Below are positions 18,660 to 26,812 of a DNA stretch of 64,000 nucleotides, one piece after another. Below the pieces are notes generated by a model. It ran no database searches, was not told where the DNA came from, and saw nothing but the letters and a program-made list of their open reading frames with translations. Source of the stretch: CAIWMF01 sp964402065. Its GTDB lineage: Bacteria > Verrucomicrobiota > Verrucomicrobiia > Chthoniobacterales > UBA6821. The translations under genes were made by a program, and so were the position numbers. Where the stretch lies: assembly GCA_964402065.1 (NCBI GenBank), contig CAYOAN010000004.1:164047-228046 (forward strand). The letters are read 5' to 3'. Numbering within the stretch: the stretch's first letter is position 1; every line of letters starts with the position of its first letter.

Positions 18660-19733
18660 TTAAATAGTTCCGCTCTTTGAGTCAATGACCTTCATGAGAT
18701 CATTCCAGGAAGCTACAAAGGAATCTGCTCCTTCTTGTTGAAGTGTGACAGATAATTCTTTTAAGTTAATGCCAGCTGCAGCGAAAGCTTTGAGCGTTGC
18801 ATCAGACGAGCCACCATCGGCATTAATGCTTTCTGTAACTTTGCCATGATCAGCGAAAGCAAGGAGCGTTTTTTCGGGCATGGTATTGACTGTAAAAGGA
18901 GCAGCTAAGCCTGAGATATAGAGTGTATCAGGAGCTTTAGGATCCTTTGTTCCGGTGCTCGCTAAGAGAAGGCGTTGAGGAACAGCTCCAGCATTGAGAA
19001 CTCTTAAATAACGTGGCGAGTTAATCAAGGAACAGTAAGCTTTGTAACATTCTTCTCCAATCGCAATCCCCAATTTATTTACCAAATTTTCTGGAACTTT
19101 AGAAGCAACGGCAACGTCCCAACGACTAATGAACACAGAAGCAACCGATGGCACATAAGGTGATAATCCAGCTTTAACTCGTCGTTCGATACCACGCAAG
19201 TAAGCTTCTGCTGCTGCTAAATATTGCTCACAAGAAAAGAGCAGAGTTACGTTGACAGGAACTCCAGCAAAAATAGACTCCTCAATTGCAGGAAGACCTT
19301 CTTTGGTTCCTGGAATTTTAATAAAAAGATTGGAACGTCCAGCTTTTTCATGGAGTTCTTTTGCAACTTTAGTTGTGGTAGCTGTGTCGTAAGCAAGAAG
19401 AGGAGAGACTTCCAACGAAACCCAACCATCGATACCATGAGTTCTTTCATGAATGGATTGGAATAAATCTGCTGCTCGAGTGAGATCTTCAAGTGCTAAT
19501 TCAAAAAAGAGCTCTTCTCCCTTGAGCCCTTTTTTCATCGCTTCACAGATACCAGTCTCATAAGAACTGCTGTTTTTTATAGCTTGTTGAAAAATAGTAG
19601 GATTGGAAGTTAATCCTGTAACAGAAAGTTCATCAATATATTTTTTAAGCGTCCCATTATTGAGAATATCGCGAGTGATATTATCAAGCCAGATGCTTTG
19701 ACCGAGATCGTGAAGTTGTTGCGTTGCTTTCAT
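18660..19733 (-). CDS. tal: Transaldolase
   Basis: Transfers a dihydroxyacetone unit between sugar phosphates in the non-oxidative pentose phosphate pathway. The 357-residue protein is of the longer bacterial type: LTSNPTIFQQAI (41-52), SLEVSP (106-111), the Schiff-base lysine in FIKIPGTKEG (Lys139), NVTLLFS (161-167) and SRWDVAV further on. It is the first gene of the minus-strand block, and its stop lies 4 bp before the ppgK start. No transketolase gene is seen in this window. Confidence 0.93.
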   Translation of the reverse strand: MKATQQLHDLGQSIWLDNITRDILNNGTLKKYIDELSVTGLTSNPTIFQQAIKNSSSYETGICEAMKKGLKGEELFFELALEDLTRAADLFQSIHERTHGIDGWVSLEVSPLLAYDTATTTKVAKELHEKAGRSNLFIKIPGTKEGLPAIEESIFAGVPVNVTLLFSCEQYLAAAEAYLRGIERRVKAGLSPYVPSVASVFISRWDVAVASKVPENLVNKLGIAIGEECYKAYCSLINSPRYLRVLNAGAVPQRLLLASTGTKDPKAPDTLYISGLAAPFTVNTMPEKTLLAFADHGKVTESINADGGSSDATLKAFAAAGINLKELSVTLQQEGADSFVASWNDLMKVIDSKSGTI

Positions 19734-19861
19734 AAATATTAAATCAGAAGTTTTGCATGACAGCCTACAGATAAAAAATCGTTCTTGTCCAAAATAAAAT
19801 TTTTATCTTTTTAAAAAAGAATTTGCATTACCACATCTCCTTATTCATAAAAAAGAACGCT

Positions 19862-20092
19862 ATGAATAAAAAAACTCCTCAATCAAACCTAACTAAGAAA
19901 GCTAACGTTAGCACCCAAACATCTTCTAAACGTGCTCCTAAAGCTACCTCCAAAAAAGCAGCACCTTCTCAAGATCAGATTGCCATGCGTGCTTACTTCA
20001 TTAGCGAACGCCGCCAGCAAATGGGATGGGTAGGTGATCATCTCAGCGATTGGCAGGAAGCGGAACAACAGTTGCTAGAAGAAACAAAGTAG
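19862..20092 (+). CDS. Small DUF2934-like protein
   Basis: A 76-residue protein. ATG at 19862 is chosen; an upstream TTG would only add 13 codons without features. The N-terminal half is a lysine/alanine/threonine/serine-rich basic tail (residues 1-37). The C-terminal half, IAMRAYFISERRQQMG.. followed by LSDWQEAEQQLLEE, has the pattern of the DUF2934 domain (AYxxxExRG...dWxxAExxL). Function of that family is unknown. The basic tail suggests nucleic-acid binding, but this is only an impression. It is a single gene divergent from tal. Confidence 0.65.
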   Translation: MNKKTPQSNLTKKANVSTQTSSKRAPKATSKKAAPSQDQIAMRAYFISERRQQMGWVGDHLSDWQEAEQQLLEETK

Positions 20093-20115
20093 CCTTGTGT
20101 CTCACAGCTGAGTCT

Positions 20116-20160
20116 TGTCATTAGCGTTATTAACGCCCTTTTTGCTTATTTCTAATGACA
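20116..20160 (+). terminator. Candidate terminator hairpin after the DUF2934-like gene
   Basis: Outer arms TGTCATTAG and CTAATGACA are perfectly complementary and enclose a smaller GCGTT-ATT-AACGC hairpin followed by CCTTTTT. The inner hairpin with its T-run resembles an intrinsic terminator. The outer stem could be an alternative fold. It starts 24 bp after the stop of the small gene. Confidence 0.45.
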
Positions 20161-20337
20161 CTAATTTTCGAAAGGGTTTTTCCTCACTTTTGCTGAACGT
20201 GAAAAGTACTTCTCTTGCATTTTATTAAAGCTTCACTTGGTTTCCCCTGGCCATCTGCGACTAGAGCACCAGCTGTAAGGGAGGATCCATCAAGGGCAGG
20301 AGTGCTCCTTTGGTTTAACTTGAACTGGTCGCTTAAA

Positions 20338-21276
20338 CTATCGCGAAGCACTTTTCTCTCCCGTAGCCAAGATCGTCTGAAAATGAGGCGCCTGTTGCTC
20401 TCGTGAGACGATTTGAATTTCCAAATTTTTAAAACCAGCCTTAGTGAGCATGGTATGTAATTCCACACTTGAAAAGCCGAGCCAGACGTGAGCGTAAAGT
20501 TCTTTTGCTTGCTCGTAGGTATGACTCACAAGATCTAAGATGATGATTTTTCCACCGGGCTTGAGAATTTTAAAAGCAGCATCTACAGCTCGCTGAGGGC
20601 TCACAGCATGATGAAGAGCCTGGCTAAAGAGAGCAATATCGATTGACCTTTTCTCGATTGGCGGATCTTCAATATCGCCGAGACGATACTCTAAATTTTT
20701 AAATCCATTTTTTTTGGCTATCTTACTTCCAAAGGAAACCATCTTTGGCAAGTTATCGATCGCAATCACTTTTTTGGCTGTTCGGGCTAAAAGTTGTGAT
20801 AAGGTTCCTTCGCCAGCGCCAAGGTCAGCAATAACAAGCGGTGGCAACAAACGAAGCAAACCGTGAGCTAAAGCCTCCCATGAACGTCCTGGAACATAGG
20901 CCTGTCCAAATTTGCCAGCCAATTTTTCAAAATATTCTGCAGCACGATCTCGGCGCTTATTTAAGATCAGCTTCAGAGCTAACTGGTCCTTGTTGACCTC
21001 AGGAAGCTCCTGCGCAGCTTGATCAAAAATTTGCTCTAAGGGCCTTAGCAAAGGGGCAACGACCGTATAATAACTATTTTTTCCAACACGACGATCAGTC
21101 ACTAAATTTTGACGCCGCAGCTGCGCAAGACTTGCTGAAATACGTGACTGCCCCATGCTCAGAATTTCTTGAAGTTCTGCAACCGTGAGCTCTTCTTGCC
21201 TCAGCAAGAGAATCAGCCGAAAGCGGGTCGGCTCAGATAACAAACTCATGAGAGAAAGAATGGATTGCATACGCAT
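20338..21276 (-). CDS. sahR: SahR-type regulator: ArsR-family HTH fused to a methyltransferase-like domain
   Basis: Probable transcriptional repressor of the SAM cycle. Residues 1 to about 85 are an ArsR-type winged helix (TVAELQEILSMGQSRISASL, 31-50). Residues about 110-312 form a class I methyltransferase fold with motif I DLGAGEGTLSQLL (151-163), ALFSQALHHAV and the late ILKPGGKIIILDLV strand. The gene is divergent from metK-ahcY, 95 bp apart. Known SahR proteins of Proteobacteria have this two-domain build, bind S-adenosylhomocysteine in the methylase-like domain and control metK/ahcY, so the context fits well. No metal-binding ArsR cysteines are seen. An active methyltransferase is the alternative. 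Confidence 0.82.
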   Translation of the reverse strand: MRMQSILSLMSLLSEPTRFRLILLLRQEELTVAELQEILSMGQSRISASLAQLRRQNLVTDRRVGKNSYYTVVAPLLRPLEQIFDQAAQELPEVNKDQLALKLILNKRRDRAAEYFEKLAGKFGQAYVPGRSWEALAHGLLRLLPPLVIADLGAGEGTLSQLLARTAKKVIAIDNLPKMVSFGSKIAKKNGFKNLEYRLGDIEDPPIEKRSIDIALFSQALHHAVSPQRAVDAAFKILKPGGKIIILDLVSHTYEQAKELYAHVWLGFSSVELHTMLTKAGFKNLEIQIVSREQQAPHFQTILATGEKSASR

Positions 21277-21290
21277 TTATATATATAAAT
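21275..21290. promoter_or_regulatory. Perfect 16-bp palindrome, candidate SahR operator
   Basis: ATTTATATATATAAAT is a perfect palindrome overlapping the start codon of the ArsR/methyltransferase gene and lying about 80 bp upstream of metK. ArsR-family repressors bind AT-rich inverted repeats close to their own start. The site is well placed to regulate both divergent genes. The assignment rests on symmetry and position only; simple AT content could produce it. Confidence 0.4.
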
Positions 21291-21371
21291 ATCTTGATGT
21301 GTTCTAGAAATTATTTTAGGCTCCCTATCTCTTAAAACTTTTAATCTTTCAACGCTGCATAGCTCTTTTTT

Positions 21372-22607
21372 ATGCCTAAAAATTTTATTTTTTCCTCGGA
21401 ATCTGTTGGTGAAGGTCATCCTGATAAGGTGTGTGATTCTATTTCTGATGCCATTTTAGACGCTTGCTTAGCAATTGACCCGAACAGCCGCGTTGCTTGT
21501 GAGACTTATGCCAAAAGCAATATCGTTGTTGTCGGCGGAGAAATCACCATTCCTAAGCACAAAGGTAAAAACATTGAGCATTTCATTAACGTTAATAAAA
21601 TCGTTCGCGATGTCGTTGCTGATATTGGTTACGTGCATGATGATGATGTTTTTCACGCAGAAAAAATCTTTATCAATAACATCCTCACATCACAAAGCGA
21701 TGATATTGCTCAAGGCGTCGATGTTAAAAAAAGTAATCATAAAGTCGTTCAGGAACAAGGAGCAGGGGACCAAGGTTTAATGTTTGGTTATGCTTGTGAT
21801 GAGACTCCCGAGCTCATGCCAGCGCCAATCATGTATGCACATCGTCTTGGACGCGAATTAACACGTCTTCGAAAAGCAGGAAAAGCAAAGTGGCTTCGTC
21901 CTGATGCGAAGACTCAAGTTTCGGTGCAATACGAAAATGGACTTCCCACGCACGTTGTTAACATCGTGATTTCTACGCAACATACGGCTGAAGTAAAAAA
22001 TAAAGAGATTGAAAAATTCTTAATTAATCAGGTGATCAAAAAAGTGATCCCAGCCAAAATGCTCACTAAAAAAACAAAGTTTTTCATTAACCCAACAGGT
22101 CGTTTTGTTATTGGCGGACCGCAAGGTGACACAGGTCTTACTGGACGAAAAATTATTGTCGATACTTATGGCGGCATGGGCCGACATGGCGGCGGAGCTT
22201 TTTCTGGAAAAGATGCAAGCAAGGTCGATCGTTCAGCAGCTTACATGGGGCGCTATGTTGCAAAGAATGTTGTTGCTGCAAAACTCGCCAAAAAATGTGA
22301 AGTCCAATTTGCTTACGCGATCGGTTGCGCTGATCCTGTTAGCATTCACATCGACACTTTTGAAACAGCAATGGTTCCAGAAGAGGTAATCAAGAAAGCC
22401 GTCGAAGCTATTTTCTGCTTTAAGCCAGCTTCTATTATCGAAACCTTAAAGCTCAAACGGCCGATTTATTCAAAGACGACTAACTATGGTCATTTTGGAA
22501 AAATTGATGATCTTCAGAGCATCACTTGGGAACGCACGGACAAGGTGGAAGCCTTAAAAAAAGAAGTTGCTTCGGTGATGAAAAAAATGAATTCAAAAAT
22601 TGCTTAA
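21372..22607 (+). CDS. metK: S-adenosylmethionine synthetase
   Basis: Makes S-adenosylmethionine from methionine and ATP. The 411-residue protein has FSSESVGEGHPDKVCDSISDAILD (start of the N-terminal domain, residues 7-30), the signature GAGDQGLMFGYACDET (near residue 130), the P-loop-like GGGAFSGKDASKVDRSAAY (near residue 270) and GRFVIGGPQGDTGLTGRK. Length is slightly longer than the E. coli enzyme but of normal pattern. It is followed by ahcY after 36 bp and is divergent from the SahR-type regulator, so it probably belongs to that regulon. Confidence 0.96.
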   Translation: MPKNFIFSSESVGEGHPDKVCDSISDAILDACLAIDPNSRVACETYAKSNIVVVGGEITIPKHKGKNIEHFINVNKIVRDVVADIGYVHDDDVFHAEKIFINNILTSQSDDIAQGVDVKKSNHKVVQEQGAGDQGLMFGYACDETPELMPAPIMYAHRLGRELTRLRKAGKAKWLRPDAKTQVSVQYENGLPTHVVNIVISTQHTAEVKNKEIEKFLINQVIKKVIPAKMLTKKTKFFINPTGRFVIGGPQGDTGLTGRKIIVDTYGGMGRHGGGAFSGKDASKVDRSAAYMGRYVAKNVVAAKLAKKCEVQFAYAIGCADPVSIHIDTFETAMVPEEVIKKAVEAIFCFKPASIIETLKLKRPIYSKTTNYGHFGKIDDLQSITWERTDKVEALKKEVASVMKKMNSKIA

Positions 22608-22643
22608 CAAAAAAATAGTTACCTCACTTTAACATTACCGATT

Positions 22644-24053
22644 ATGTCACAAAACGATTACAAAGTAGCAGATCTCTCCCTTGCTGAATGGGGCCGTAAA
22701 GAAATTTCTATCGCCGAGCAAGAAATGCCAGGTCTTATGAGCATTCGCAAAAAATATGCTCAAGAAAAGCCACTTGCTGGCGTTCGCGTTACAGGCTCCT
22801 TGCACATGACGATTCAGACGGCTGTCTTGATTGAGACGCTCAAAGAACTTGGTGCAACAGTCCGTTGGGCAAGTTGCAATATTTTTTCAACTCAAGATCA
22901 AGCTGCTGCTGCAATTGCTGCGACTGGAACTCCAGTCTTTGCGTGGAAGGGAGAAACACTCGAAGAATATTGGTGGTGCACGTATCAAGCGATTTCATTT
23001 CCTGACAATAAAGGCCCTGAACTTGTTGTCGATGATGGTGGAGACGTGACGCTATTGCTGCACAAAGGGTACGCTCTGGAAGAGGGAGATGATTGGGTGA
23101 ACACTCCATCGAGCAATCACGAAGAACAAGTCATCAAAGATCTTCTCAAAAAAGTTCATGCTGAAAATCCAACCCGCTGGCACGAAATGGTCAAGGATTG
23201 GAAGGGAGTTTCCGAAGAGACAACAACTGGCGTTCATCGTCTCTATAAACTTCACGAGCAAAAGAAGCTCCTCATTCCATCCTTTAACGTCAATGATTCA
23301 GTGACAAAGAGCAAATTTGACAACCTCTATGGCTGTCGTCACTCCTTAGTTGATGGACTTAACCGCGCTATTGACGTCATGATTTCTGGGAAAGTTGCCG
23401 TTGTCTGCGGCTACGGTGATGTCGGAAAAGGCTGCGCTCAATCATTGCGTGGACAAGGAGCTCGTGTCATTGTCACTGAAATTGATCCAATTAATGCGCT
23501 CCAAGCAGCAATGGAAGGATATGAGGTTACAACTGTTGAAGAAACGTTAGGTCGTGGTGACATCTACGTCACAACAACTGGTAATTTCAAAGTGATCACG
23601 CTGGAGCACATGAAAAAAATGAAAGATCAAGCGATCATTTGTAACATTGGTCACTTTGATAATGAGATTGAAGTTGATAATCTTGTTGCTTTCCCTGGCA
23701 TCAAAAAAACAAACATCAAACCACAGGTTGACAAATTTACTTTCCCTGATGGTCATGAAATTTTCCTTCTGGCAGAAGGACGCCTTGTTAACCTTGGCTG
23801 TGCAACCGGACATCCTAGCTTTGTCATGAGCAATAGCTTTAGCAATCAAACCCTCGCACAAATCGAGCTTTGGAAAAAGCGCTCTGAGTTAAAACCAGGT
23901 GTTTACATCTTGCCTAAAAAATTAGACGAAGAAGTCGCTCGTCTCCATTTAGAAAAGATTGGCGTGAAGCTCACTGTGCTGACGACAGAGCAAGCTGCCT
24001 ACTTGGATATTCCAATTGAAGGACCATATAAGCCGGAGCATTACAGATACTAG
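22644..24053 (+). CDS. ahcY: Adenosylhomocysteinase (SAH hydrolase)
   Basis: Hydrolyses S-adenosylhomocysteine to adenosine and homocysteine, removing the product inhibitor of methyltransferases. The 469-residue protein has LADWG-like LAEWGRKEI at the N-terminus, GSLHMTIQTAVLIETL, NVNDSVTKSKFDNLYGCR and the NAD-binding VVCGYGDVGKGCAQSL. CNIGHFDNEI follows, and the chain ends PEHYRY. It carries the roughly 40-residue insertion of the longer class (HEEQVIKDLL region). It follows metK by 36 bp. The TAG stop codon is also the first three bases of a family-2 repeat. Confidence 0.97.
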   Translation: MSQNDYKVADLSLAEWGRKEISIAEQEMPGLMSIRKKYAQEKPLAGVRVTGSLHMTIQTAVLIETLKELGATVRWASCNIFSTQDQAAAAIAATGTPVFAWKGETLEEYWWCTYQAISFPDNKGPELVVDDGGDVTLLLHKGYALEEGDDWVNTPSSNHEEQVIKDLLKKVHAENPTRWHEMVKDWKGVSEETTTGVHRLYKLHEQKKLLIPSFNVNDSVTKSKFDNLYGCRHSLVDGLNRAIDVMISGKVAVVCGYGDVGKGCAQSLRGQGARVIVTEIDPINALQAAMEGYEVTTVEETLGRGDIYVTTTGNFKVITLEHMKKMKDQAIICNIGHFDNEIEVDNLVAFPGIKKTNIKPQVDKFTFPDGHEIFLLAEGRLVNLGCATGHPSFVMSNSFSNQTLAQIELWKKRSELKPGVYILPKKLDEEVARLHLEKIGVKLTVLTTEQAAYLDIPIEGPYKPEHYRY

Positions 24054-24180
24054 AGCATTTTAAAAAATTCTATATCTGCGTATTGCTGCGTCACTCCGGA
24101 GATCGAAGCCTCGAGACACTGCGTTTTTGCGCTCCTCGTTCCTGGCACTACGTGGCTATCATATTTTTTAAACCGCTCTA
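24051..24180 (+). mobile_element. Family-2 repeat copy (MITE-like), copy 2
   Basis: A 130-bp element beginning TAGAGCATTTTAAAAAAT and ending in the inverted ATTTTTTAAACCGCTCTA. It matches the reverse complement of the copy at 14234-14374 over nearly the whole length. Its first three bases are the stop codon of ahcY. The inverted ends would also fold into a long hairpin in RNA, so it may act as the 3' end of the metK-ahcY message. Confidence 0.75.
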
Positions 24181-24223
24181 GAAGCAAAGCGATAGATTGC
24201 CAGTTCAAGAAAAATAAACTTGT

Positions 24224-24523
24224 TCAAGCAATCTGATTCCAAAGAACAATCTCGGGAAGTTGGAGGCAAAGCTCTTCGACACGTGGCAGTAGAGCCTTGA
24301 TATGAGGCGACTCCATGTGTCGATCAAGATCTTCTTTGCTAACCCAATTTTCATGAAATAAGAATGTCTTTGAGGTTCCTTGTAATTCATGTAGATCGTA
24401 ATTCAAGCAACCAACTTCTTCTCGAGTTGGTTCAACAAGGCCAACCAAGACAGCACGGAGTTCTAGTTCTTTTCCTGGACGGGCTTGAAATGTTGCAGTG
24501 ACGGTAAGTTTATTTTGGTTCAT
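24224..24523 (-). CDS. Antibiotic biosynthesis monooxygenase (ABM) domain protein
   Basis: A 99-residue single-domain protein of the YgiN/ABM ferredoxin-like fold: LTVTATFQARPGKELELRAVL at the N-terminus, then EVGCLNYDLHEL, TFLFHENWVSKEDLDRHMESPHI and a closing VEELCLQLPEI. Related proteins include quinol monooxygenases and AI-2 processing LsrG, but most have no assigned substrate. Its start overlaps the end of the upstream truncated permease by 14 bp, so it was probably in that gene's operon. Confidence 0.85.
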   Translation of the reverse strand: MNQNKLTVTATFQARPGKELELRAVLVGLVEPTREEVGCLNYDLHELQGTSKTFLFHENWVSKEDLDRHMESPHIKALLPRVEELCLQLPEIVLWNQIA

Positions 24524-25682
24524 GGAGACTATTTTTAATCTGAGCTAGAGCGGCTCTATTTTTTGAGTTTTGATAATAAAGAATAAAAGGAATATTACAG
24601 CAAACAACAATACCCGTAATAATTAGCATTTCGTATCTTGTTAAGTTGCCAATGGGAATTTGAGAGGGCGGCAAAAATCCAATAAAAATAGTGAAGAGTG
24701 CCGCGACACAGCCTGATCCACAAACAATCCAGAGACCTATTTTTCCACCGGGAATGGTGAAGGCACGCTCTACATTTGGATATTTGTAGCGAAGTTTAAT
24801 AGCTGTAATAAAAAGCATGAAATAAAACATCAGTTGCAAAATGGCAGCAACATCTGTCAGAAGCCAAAAGCTGCTACTAACACTCGGCATTAAAAAAAAT
24901 GCTGTGCACAAGACTGTAAAAATCACGCCTTGTAATAAAAGAATCGCAACTGGAATAGCATGCCTATTTTGATAACCAAATTTTTTCGAAAAGCAACCAT
25001 CTTGGCAAGCAACGAGCAAGCCTTTACTTGGCCCTAAAATCCATGCATTGGCGATGCCAACAGAACTTAAGACAATTAAGAATGCTAACACTGGCATCAT
25101 CCAACGCAGATGAAATGTAGTAAAGAAAACTTCAAATGCTTGGAATAAGCCAGTGACGATATTAATTTGTTGTTGCGGGATGACTAAAGCAATCGCGAGT
25201 GAAGCAAAAATCAGTGTGGTAACAATAATACTAACCGAGCAAAAAATTGCTTTGGGATAGTTACGCTGTGGGTTTTCTACATCTCCTGCATGAATAGCTG
25301 ACATTTCGATCCCTGTTAATCCATAGAACATCGCTGTGAGGAGGACTAAATTGTTGATGTTTGTTAAATCAGGAAAAAAGCTCTTCCAATCAAAGTGGAG
25401 GCAGATCGGTTTTCCCGTGAAGAGCCAAACCCCAGCTAAAACGGAGACTAAAAGCATAGGAACAAGCGTTCCAACAACAGCTGCTGTCGTGCACAAAAGG
25501 CTAGAAGCGGAAAGTCCAAAAAAATTAACAATTGTTGCTCCCCAAAAGAAAACAAGAACGACTATCAACATGTAAATGGGATTGTCTACGAGATGAGGAT
25601 TGATGCAGCAGGCTAATGTTGCAGCAATAAAAGTCATGATGGTGAGAAACCAGAGGATGTTGTTGAACCATTGAAGCCACAT
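24510..25682 (-). CDS. APC-family amino-acid permease, N-terminally truncated (likely pseudogene)
   Basis: Inner-membrane amino-acid transporter of the APC superfamily. It is close to the intact 466-residue paralogue at 26808-28208 (shared GIEMSA.HAG.VENPQRNYPKAI, PGGKIGLW, GFLPP.QI). Alignment begins at paralogue residue about 87 (FFT.WL.WFNN), so roughly the first 85 residues, covering two or three membrane segments, are missing. The first ATG is internal (MWLQWF); upstream codons still encode GKKWGFFT before homology ends near 25.70 kb, where a truncated MFS gene starts on the other strand. The remaining 390 codons have no internal stop, so the loss may be recent. Function as a transporter is doubtful. 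Confidence 0.72.
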   Translation of the reverse strand: MWLQWFNNILWFLTIMTFIAATLACCINPHLVDNPIYMLIVVLVFFWGATIVNFFGLSASSLLCTTAAVVGTLVPMLLVSVLAGVWLFTGKPICLHFDWKSFFPDLTNINNLVLLTAMFYGLTGIEMSAIHAGDVENPQRNYPKAIFCSVSIIVTTLIFASLAIALVIPQQQINIVTGLFQAFEVFFTTFHLRWMMPVLAFLIVLSSVGIANAWILGPSKGLLVACQDGCFSKKFGYQNRHAIPVAILLLQGVIFTVLCTAFFLMPSVSSSFWLLTDVAAILQLMFYFMLFITAIKLRYKYPNVERAFTIPGGKIGLWIVCGSGCVAALFTIFIGFLPPSQIPIGNLTRYEMLIITGIVVCCNIPFILYYQNSKNRAALAQIKNSLHEPK

Positions 25683-26636
25683 CGTAAAAAAGCCCCATTT
25701 TTTGCCAGTTTGCTTCCGTTGCTTTTTCCAACAATCATCGCTGTATTAGTGAGCAGATTTTTTGAGGGAATTACAATTGGAACAATTGTCGTAGTTGCTC
25801 GAGCAGTCTATTCGGATATTTTACCTCCTGAAAAATTAGTTCGAATGGGAACCTTGATTGGAAGCATGTTTGGGATTGGCACGGTGATTGGGCCACTCAT
25901 CGGTGGGTACTTGCAATTTTATGGTGGATGGAAAGCGTGCTTTCTCTTTTTTGTAGCAGTTGGTTTAGTCGCTTTCATTGCTGTGCTCTTCGTTCTTCCA
26001 GAGACGCATTTTCGACGACACAAACTGAAATTAAAAACAATTCGACATCATCTGGCTGAAGTTTTGCAGCATCAAGAGTTCATGGCTTTAGTTTTCATCA
26101 TGGGAGGCGTTTATTCATTGATGATTGCCTTTAACACAGTAGGTCCATTTTTAATTCAAACAAAGTTGCATCACACTCCAATCTTTTTTGGTAATACGGC
26201 ACTCTGCTTAGGAGCAGCTTTCCTCGGAGCTACTTTTTTCTGCCGCCACTACATTAAAAAATATCGTGTAGACCAATTATTATTTTTTATTATTCACTTT
26301 GCTTTTCTGATCGCTCTCCTGGCGTTGATGGGAAGTTTCTTTTTTGATCAAAGCGTTACCTTGCTCTTAGGTATTAGTGTGGTGATGTTTTTTTCCACAG
26401 GATTTATTTTTCCGATGTGCATGGGAAAGGGGATGGCACTCTTTCGTCACATCACGGGAACTGCCACTGCCATGATGTACTTGATCAACATCTTGATGAC
26501 AAGTTTAACGGCATTTTTGCTCAGCTTTCTTACTGTCCAAAGCACTTCAGCAATGATCGTAATTTATCTGGTGCTCTTGGCGATTTGCGTTTTTATCTAC
26601 TGGAAGGATATTTGCTTTTCCAAAAACAAAAATTAG
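25671..26636 (+). CDS. MFS transporter, Bcr/CflA type, N-terminally truncated (likely pseudogene)
   Basis: Remnant of a multidrug-type MFS exporter. The visible part starts at the MFS TM3/TM4 region (LLPLLFPTIIAVLVSRFFEGI, then IVVVARAVYSDILP) and continues through GTVIGPLIGGYL, FVLPETHF and about nine hydrophobic segments to a charged end. A full Bcr/CflA protein is about 390-400 aa; here 321 codons are open and the first lie antisense to the truncated permease. The only start available at the 5' end is TTG at 25671, and the first ATG is near residue 58, inside a conserved segment. The 5' end was probably lost in the same event that cut the neighbouring permease. The frame is otherwise intact. 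Confidence 0.7.
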   Translation: MKPHRKKAPFFASLLPLLFPTIIAVLVSRFFEGITIGTIVVVARAVYSDILPPEKLVRMGTLIGSMFGIGTVIGPLIGGYLQFYGGWKACFLFFVAVGLVAFIAVLFVLPETHFRRHKLKLKTIRHHLAEVLQHQEFMALVFIMGGVYSLMIAFNTVGPFLIQTKLHHTPIFFGNTALCLGAAFLGATFFCRHYIKKYRVDQLLFFIIHFAFLIALLALMGSFFFDQSVTLLLGISVVMFFSTGFIFPMCMGKGMALFRHITGTATAMMYLINILMTSLTAFLLSFLTVQSTSAMIVIYLVLLAICVFIYWKDICFSKNKN

Positions 26637-26647
26637 TCTTTTGACTT

Positions 26648-26812
26648 TATAGTGTATTAAATTGAAAAGGGCACGTTAGAAGCGCCGACATTTTTTCTTA
26701 GGACAAGGCCGAAGATCGAGACGCTATCCGAAGATAACGTAAGATCTGAGAACGCAGTCCTAACGAAAAAGAGCAAGCTTATGGCCTGCCTTTTTCAATT
26801 TAATACACTATA
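26648..26812 (+). mobile_element. Family-1 repeat copy (MITE-like), copy A (best preserved)
   Basis: A 165-bp element with long terminal inverted repeats: the left end TATAGTGTATTAAATTGAAA and the right end, read inverted, TATAGTGTATTAAATTGAAA are identical over 20 bp. It fills the gap between the truncated MFS gene and the convergent permease, and the permease stop codon (26808-26810) lies inside the right end. Other copies are at 11213-11376, 39731-39868 and 60366-60551. No coding potential is seen. It could also function as a two-way transcription terminator. Confidence 0.82.
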
